A stretch of 64,000 nucleotides of DNA from DASSUW01 sp963830725 (GTDB lineage Bacteria > Actinomycetota > Thermoleophilia > Solirubrobacterales > Solirubrobacteraceae): NCBI GenBank assembly GCA_963830725.1, contig CAWHNO010000007.1, forward strand, positions 74,362 through 138,361, given 5' to 3'. The notes under the pieces were generated by a model, which saw nothing but the letters and a program-made list of their open reading frames with translations, ran no database searches and was not told the DNA's origin. Both the position numbers and the translations under genes were made by a program. Every line of letters starts with the position of its first letter. The stretch's first letter is position 1. Shown here in pieces: positions 59,801 to 64,000 of the stretch.

Positions 59801-60620
59801 CTAGCCGCGGCCGTGGCGTACAGGTCGAGCCCGACGAGGCGGTCGACGCCCAGCCGCATCAGCCGCGCCCGCGAGATCTCCAGCGGTCCGAGCGGCACGC
59901 GGTCGATGCTGCGCCGGTCGATGCGCACGTCGCGCATCCCGTGCAGGAGGCCGCGCAGCTCGGCCACGGTCACGAAGTCGGTGTGCGGCGCCGCGCCGCC
60001 GCTCGGGGTGCCGTCGTTGGCGTGCCGCAGCCACGCCTCGGGCGTCGGCGCGCCGGCCACCAGCCGGTGGCGCGCGGCGAGCAGCGGCCAGAGGAGCACG
60101 CGCCGCGCCGAGTGGCGGTTGTAGACCATCAGCAGCAGCTCGCCGCCCGGCCGCAGCACGCGGCGCGCCTCGGCCACAGCGCGCGCCAGGTCGCCCGTGT
60201 GGTGCAGGCAGCCGATGGAGACGACGCGGTCGAAGGAGGCGTCCGGGAAGGGCAGGTCGAGCGCCGAGCCCTGCTGCACCTGCTCCGGCTGCGCTCCGGG
60301 GACGCGCTCGAGCCGCGTCCCGCGCCATGGCCACCGGGCCGGCGGCGATGTCGAGCCCGTGGTAGTCGGCGCCGGCGCGGGCCAGCAACTCGGCCACGGT
60401 GCCGTAGCCGAGGCCGATCTCGAGCACGCGGCGGCCGGCCATCTCCGGGCGCCCGCAGGTAGCCGGCGAGGTACGGGTAGAGGTCGAGATAGGCGCGGTC
60501 GAAGCGCTCCAGCGAGGCCGGCGAGGCGTCGGTCAGGCCGATCTCGCGGGCCAGGTTCGTCCCGCACAGCTCGTCCCAGAAGCTGGCGTTCGCGACGTCG
60601 ATGCCGGTCTGGGCGGCCAC
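59801..60620 (-). CDS. SAM-dependent methyltransferase, twin B
   Basis: About 270 residues. ANASFWDELCGTNLAREIG and the segment SLERFDRAYLDLYPYLAGYL lead to motif I RRVLEIGLGYGTVAELLARA, DYHGLDIAAGPVAMAR, then ALDLPFPDASFDRVVSIGCL, LRPGGELLLMVYNRHSARRV and TDFVTVAELRGLLHGMRDVR. Breaks near 60445 and 60330. A stop TAG occurs one frame off at the end (59803), and in the frame of the C-terminus the reading continues into twin A without any stop; a one-base error or a true fusion could explain this. GTG start at 60620. Confidence 0.82.
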
Positions 60621-60657
60621 GGGCGGCGCAGGATAGCCAGGCCGTGGGGCGCTCGTC

Positions 60658-60663
60658 TAGCAT
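60658..60663 (+). promoter_or_regulatory. -10 hexamer for GT-B twin A, leaderless spacing
   Basis: TAGCAT ends seven bases before the ATG at 60671. A separate minus-strand hexamer TATCCT (60630-60635) serves the divergent methyltransferase. Confidence 0.5.
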
Positions 60664-60670
60664 CGCCGCC

Positions 60671-62055
60671 ATGACGGCTGTGGAGACGGGGAGCACGACG
60701 CGCCTCTGGCGCGGCGGCGCGCCGTGGACGCGCTCGGCCGTCGACGCGACGCCGCGCGCCTGGCTGATCCTCTATCTCCACGCCGAGGCCGAGCCGATGC
60801 GGCCGACGACGGTGCAGCACCTGCGCTTCCTCGACCACTCGCTGACGCCACACGACGTCCTGCTCTGGAACGCCGCTCCACGGCGTGCCGCGCTGGGTGC
60901 GCGACTACCCGTTCGACGTCGTGCTGCTGCACTACTCGGTGCTCTGCATGCGCTGGGACGCGCCGTTCGAGCGCTGGCGGTCGAGCCTCGACTGGATCCG
61001 GGACAGCGACGCCGTGCGCCTGGCGATGCCGCAGGACGAGTACGTCTGCGCCCACACGCTGGACGAGTGGCTGGAGAGCCTGGACCTCGACTGCGTGTTC
61101 TCGGTGCTCGACGAGCGCCACTGGCCCACGCTCTATCCCCGGACGAGCGCGCGGACGCGGATGGAGCGGTCGTACACGGGCTTCGTCGACGACCGCGCGG
61201 CCGGCGCGGTGGCGACGCTGCCGCGGCCGCACGCCGAGCGCACGCTGGACATCGTCTACCGCGCGCGCAACCTGCCCTTCCACATCGGCCATCACGGGCA
61301 GCTCAAGCACCGGATCGCCGAGATCGTCGACCCGGCGGCGCGCGCGCACGGCCTGCGCACCGACATCTCGACGCGGATCGCCGACACGAAGTACGGCGAC
61401 GCGTGGTTCGACTTCCTGGCCAGCGGGCGCTGCGTGATCGGCACCGAGAGCGGCTCCAGCGCGCTCGACCCCTACGGCGACCTGCGGCGCTTCGAGGCCG
61501 CCTGGCGCGCCGAGCACCCGGACGCGACCTTCGAGGAGTTCTCGGCGCTGCAGCCGCCCGGCTGGGACGACTACGGCTTCACGGCCATCAGCCCGCGCCT
61601 GTTCGAGGCCGCGCAGACGAAGACCGCGCAGCTCCTCGTCGAGGGCGAGTACGACGGCATCCTGGCGGCCGATCGCCACTACGTGCCGCTGCGCGAGGAC
61701 CTCTCGAACCTCGACGAGGCGCTCGAGCGGATCGCCGACCCGGCCGAGACCGAGGCCTTCGCCGAGCGCGCCTGGGAGGACCTGATCCTCAGCGGCAGCT
61801 ACTCCTACGGGGCGTTCGCGGCGCACGTGGAGACGGTCGTCGAGGAGGTCGCCGGCGAGCGGCCGCGGCGCGGCTCGCGCGGCGAGCTGGCCTGGCGCGC
61901 GGCGAACGCGGCGGCCGACGGCTACAGCAACGTCGTGATCCGCGCGCCCCGGCTCGCCCACCGCTATCGCGTCGCGCCACGCCCCGTGGCTGGCCGACGG
62001 GATGGTGCGCACGCGCGGCTGGCTGCGCGAGCGGCCCTGGTACCGCGGCCCGTGA
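60671..62055 (+). CDS. GT-B-like glycosyltransferase, twin A (family not firmly assigned)
   Basis: About 460 residues. The N-half is a Rossmann-like domain (WLILYLHAEAEPMRPTTVQH, VVLLHYSVLCMRW, RLAMPQDEYVCAHTLDEWLE), the C-half has the donor-site look of CgeB-like GT-B proteins: CVIGTESGSSALDPYGDL, SPRLFEAAQTKTAQLLVEGEYD, GILAADRHYVPLREDLSNLD, LILSGSYSYGAFAAHVETVV. FEAAQTKTAQL matches the family's EAaatgt-q-L segment. Breaks near 60880 and 61985; the last part is PWLADGMVRTRGWLRERPWY. The stop overlaps the start of twin B (GTGA). Its sugar and acceptor are unknown. Confidence 0.7.
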
Positions 62056-63480
62056 GCGCGCCGCTCTGGCGCGCCGGCAGCCCTCGCTCGCTGGCCTTCG
62101 GCGGGACGCCGCGGACGCTGCTCGTGCTCTACCAGCACACCGCGCCGGGCGCGATGCGCGCCGCGCTGCGCCAGAAGCTGCACGCCCTCGACGCGAGCGC
62201 GGCGGGTCACCGCGTCGTCTACTGGAACGCCGGCTACCCGGTGCCGCGGCCGATCCGCGAGCTGCGGGTGGACGCGCTGGTGCTCGACAACACGCTGCTC
62301 GTTGCCCGCTGGGCGCCCGGGTTCGAGGCGCGGCGCGCCTCGTTCGCGTGGGTCGCGTCGTCGCCCGCGCTGAAGATCGCCTTCCCGCAGGACGAGTACA
62401 ACCACGCGCACGTGCTCGACGACTGGCTGCGACGAGCTCGGCGTCGACGTCGTCTTCTCGATCTACGGCCCCGAGCACCGCGAGCGGCTCTATCCGCGGA
62501 TGGCGCGCCGTGCCCGCTTCGAGCGCGCCCTCACGGGCTACGTCGACGAGCGCGAGGCGTCCCGCCAGGCCGGCGTCGTGCTTCCGCACGCCCGCCGCCC
62601 GCTCGACCTGGCGTACCGCGCCGAGGCGTTGCCGCCGCGCTTCGGCCGCCTCGGCCAGGCGAAGCTGCGCGTGGCGGAGGAGCTCGGCCCGCGCGCGCGG
62701 GCGGCCGGCCTGCGGGTCGACGTCTCGCTCGACGGCCGCGACGCGATCCTCGGCGACCGCTGGTTCGCATTCATCGCCTCGGCGCGCGCCGTGCTCGGCA
62801 GCGAGAGCGGGGCGAGCGCGATCGACCGCCGCGGGGAGCTCGTGGCCCGCGAGCGCGAGCTGCTGGCCGAGCGCCCGGGCCTGACGTTCGAGGAGTTCGA
62901 CGCCGCGATGCCGGCGGGCTGGGACGGCACGCCGCTCGGCGCGATCGGGCCGCGGCACCTGGAGGCGGCGGTCGCCAAGACGGCGCAGGTGCTGGTGGCG
63001 GGCGACTACGACGGCGTGCTGGAGCCGGACGTCCACTACCTGCCCGTGCGCGCCGACTTCGCCGACGCCGATGCCGTCGTGGAGCGCCTGGGCGACCACG
63101 CGCTGCTGCAGGGGCTGGCCGAGCGCGCCCACCGCGACCTCGTGCTCAGCGGGCGCTACGGCTACGCCGCGCTCGCCGCGCGCATCGAGGCGGTGCTGGA
63201 CGAGGAGCGCCCGCTCACGGCCGGCGCGGCCAACGGTGCCGCGATCCGCCGCGCCCAGCTCGCGGCGAGCGCCTACAGCACGCTCGTCGTCCGCCCGCCG
63301 CGCTGGGCGTACTCCGCGGTCGACCGCGTCGCCCCGGGCGTGGCCGCGCGCATCCTCGACGCGCGCATGGCGCGCCGCGGACAAGCGCTGAGTTGCGTAA
63401 GGTTGCGCGCCATGAGGCTGACTGCCAGGCGAAGGACTGGAACGAGTTCGTACAGCTCGGACCCCCGACTGGCGTTGTGA
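62052..63480 (+). CDS. GT-B-like glycosyltransferase, twin B
   Basis: About 445-475 residues, clearly paralogous to twin A: TLLVLYQHTAPGAMRAALRQ, KIAFPQDEYNHAHVLDDWL, AVLGSESGASAIDRRGELVA, AAMPAGWDGTPLGAIG, HLEAAVAKTAQVLVAGDYDG, VLEPDVHYLPVRADFAD, and LVLSGRYGYAALAARIEAVL. A break near 62430 lies before GVDVVFSIYGPEHRERLYPR. The frame is open to 63480, but the natural end is probably a TGA near 63390 one base out of frame, just before the next gene. Its start is coupled to twin A, so they likely act in turn on the same chain. Confidence 0.7.
63398..63403 (+). promoter_or_regulatory. -10 hexamer for the last methyltransferase, leaderless spacing
   Basis: TAAGGT ends eight bases before the ATG at 63412. 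Confidence 0.4.
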
Positions 63481-64000
63481 CCGCGCCGGGAGAAGCGGTT
63501 CGGCGGCCGGGATACTGAGGAGTTCCTCGCCATCGGACCGACGAGGTCGCCGGAACGATGGAGCGCTTCGAGCGGCTTGGGCATCCCGCGCAGCATGAGC
63601 GGGCGCTCGACTTCGGCGGCGGGTCGGCCGGATCACGCGCGCGCGCCGCGCGGCAGTTCGAGGAGGCCGTCGGCGTCGACATCTCCGAGGACATGGTGTG
63701 CCCGCTAGGGCTTAATGCCGATGTGCCGGGTGCGTCGTTCGTCGTGACGTCGCTGAGTTCTCGCCCTGCTTCGATGATGTCGCCTTCGATCTGGGGGCCT
63801 CGTCGATCGTGCTCCAGTACGTCCCGGACCGGTCCGCGATCGAGCGTGACGTCGCCGAGTTTGCCGCGTGGTCCGCCCGGGCGGGCTGGTCACGTTCCAG
63901 CTGCCGAGCCATATCCCCGCCATCTACCGGACGCAGTGGCGGCGGCGCTACGCGGGTCTGCGGCGGCTCGGAGTGCCCGCTGCGCCGCCAGCGCTGGCTC
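63412..64000 (+). CDS. SAM-dependent methyltransferase, N-terminal part (runs off right edge)
   Basis: The start reads CQAKDWNEFVQLGP, then after breaks EKRFGG and DTEEFLAIG, the family's KERGGRWDxxEFFATG-type segment; motif I is RALDFGGGSGRITRAL, the acidic loop AVGVDISEDMV and a motif IV-like FDLGASSIVLQYVPDRSAIE. At least three one-base breaks occur in 590 bases (near 63455, 63560 and 63640). It belongs to the single-domain glycan methyltransferases found next to glycosyltransferases. The C-terminus is outside the window. Confidence 0.75.

Noticed and set aside
57835..60696. 953-codon minus-strand open frame
   Set aside because: It mixes parts of both methyltransferase twins in one frame with antisense of the aminotransferase. 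The real genes use several frames; only the twin read-through was kept as an observation.

Overview
This is 64 kb of very GC-rich DNA from an actinomycetote. Several genes point that way: a deazaflavin (F420)-dependent nitroreductase-type protein, an acyl-CoA carboxylase epsilon subunit, BTAD/SARP regulation, mycobacterial-style Ser/Thr kinase signalling, IdeR-like iron control and many starts that look leaderless. The mix of a sensor-kinase with a periplasmic-binding domain, a single-chain acyl-CoA carboxylase and LVIVD/RTX and PhoD proteins makes me think of Thermoleophilia (Solirubrobacterales-like), but the order is an inference. No rRNA, tRNA, CRISPR array or intact insertion sequence was seen.

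Quality matters here. Roughly 80 single-base frame breaks interrupt genes whose translated pieces join cleanly across frames, which is the pattern of an unpolished long-read or metagenome assembly. Genes are therefore annotated over their whole span and the breaks are noted. The stretch 23.4-27.3 kb is far worse than the rest. Two genes (4.4 kb and 51.2 kb) have lost their middles.

Layout. 0-6 kb: the start of a nitrite/sulfite reductase, acyl-CoA carboxylase epsilon and beta subunits, and small redox and hydrolase genes. 6-12.5 kb: a degenerate GAF histidine kinase, then an overlapping pair made of a BTAD-plus-stress-domain regulator and a transmembrane Ser/Thr kinase whose outside part is a beta-propeller followed by an amino-acid-binding-protein fold. 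12.5-17.8 kb: one giant biotin carboxylase-BCCP-carboxyltransferase polypeptide. 18-23 kb: sulfotransferase, a PNPOx-like protein, deoC and a double aldehyde dehydrogenase (deoxyribose catabolism). 23-27.3 kb: a damaged secreted LVIVD/RTX protein and PhoD phosphatase. 27.4-32.3 kb: methylmalonyl-CoA mutase and selAB for selenocysteine insertion. 32.3-35.3 kb: a MarR-type regulator divergent from an ABC exporter. 35.4-37.2 kb: nitrilase and M28 peptidase.

37.2-64 kb is a surface polysaccharide locus: an initiating sugar-phosphate transferase, UXS-type decarboxylase, O-antigen-ligase-like protein, several glycosyltransferases, two nucleotide-sugar 6-dehydrogenases, two DegT aminotransferases, Gfo/Idh oxidoreductase, left-handed-helix acyltransferase, twin methyltransferases and twin GT-B-like proteins. 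It is interrupted by ferritin-tenA, a vapBC module and an MBL-fold hydrolase. Together the aminotransferase, oxidoreductase, acyltransferase and 6-dehydrogenase set suggests an acetamido-uronic acid type sugar, later methylated. Propionyl-CoA metabolism (carboxylases plus mutase) is the other coherent theme.
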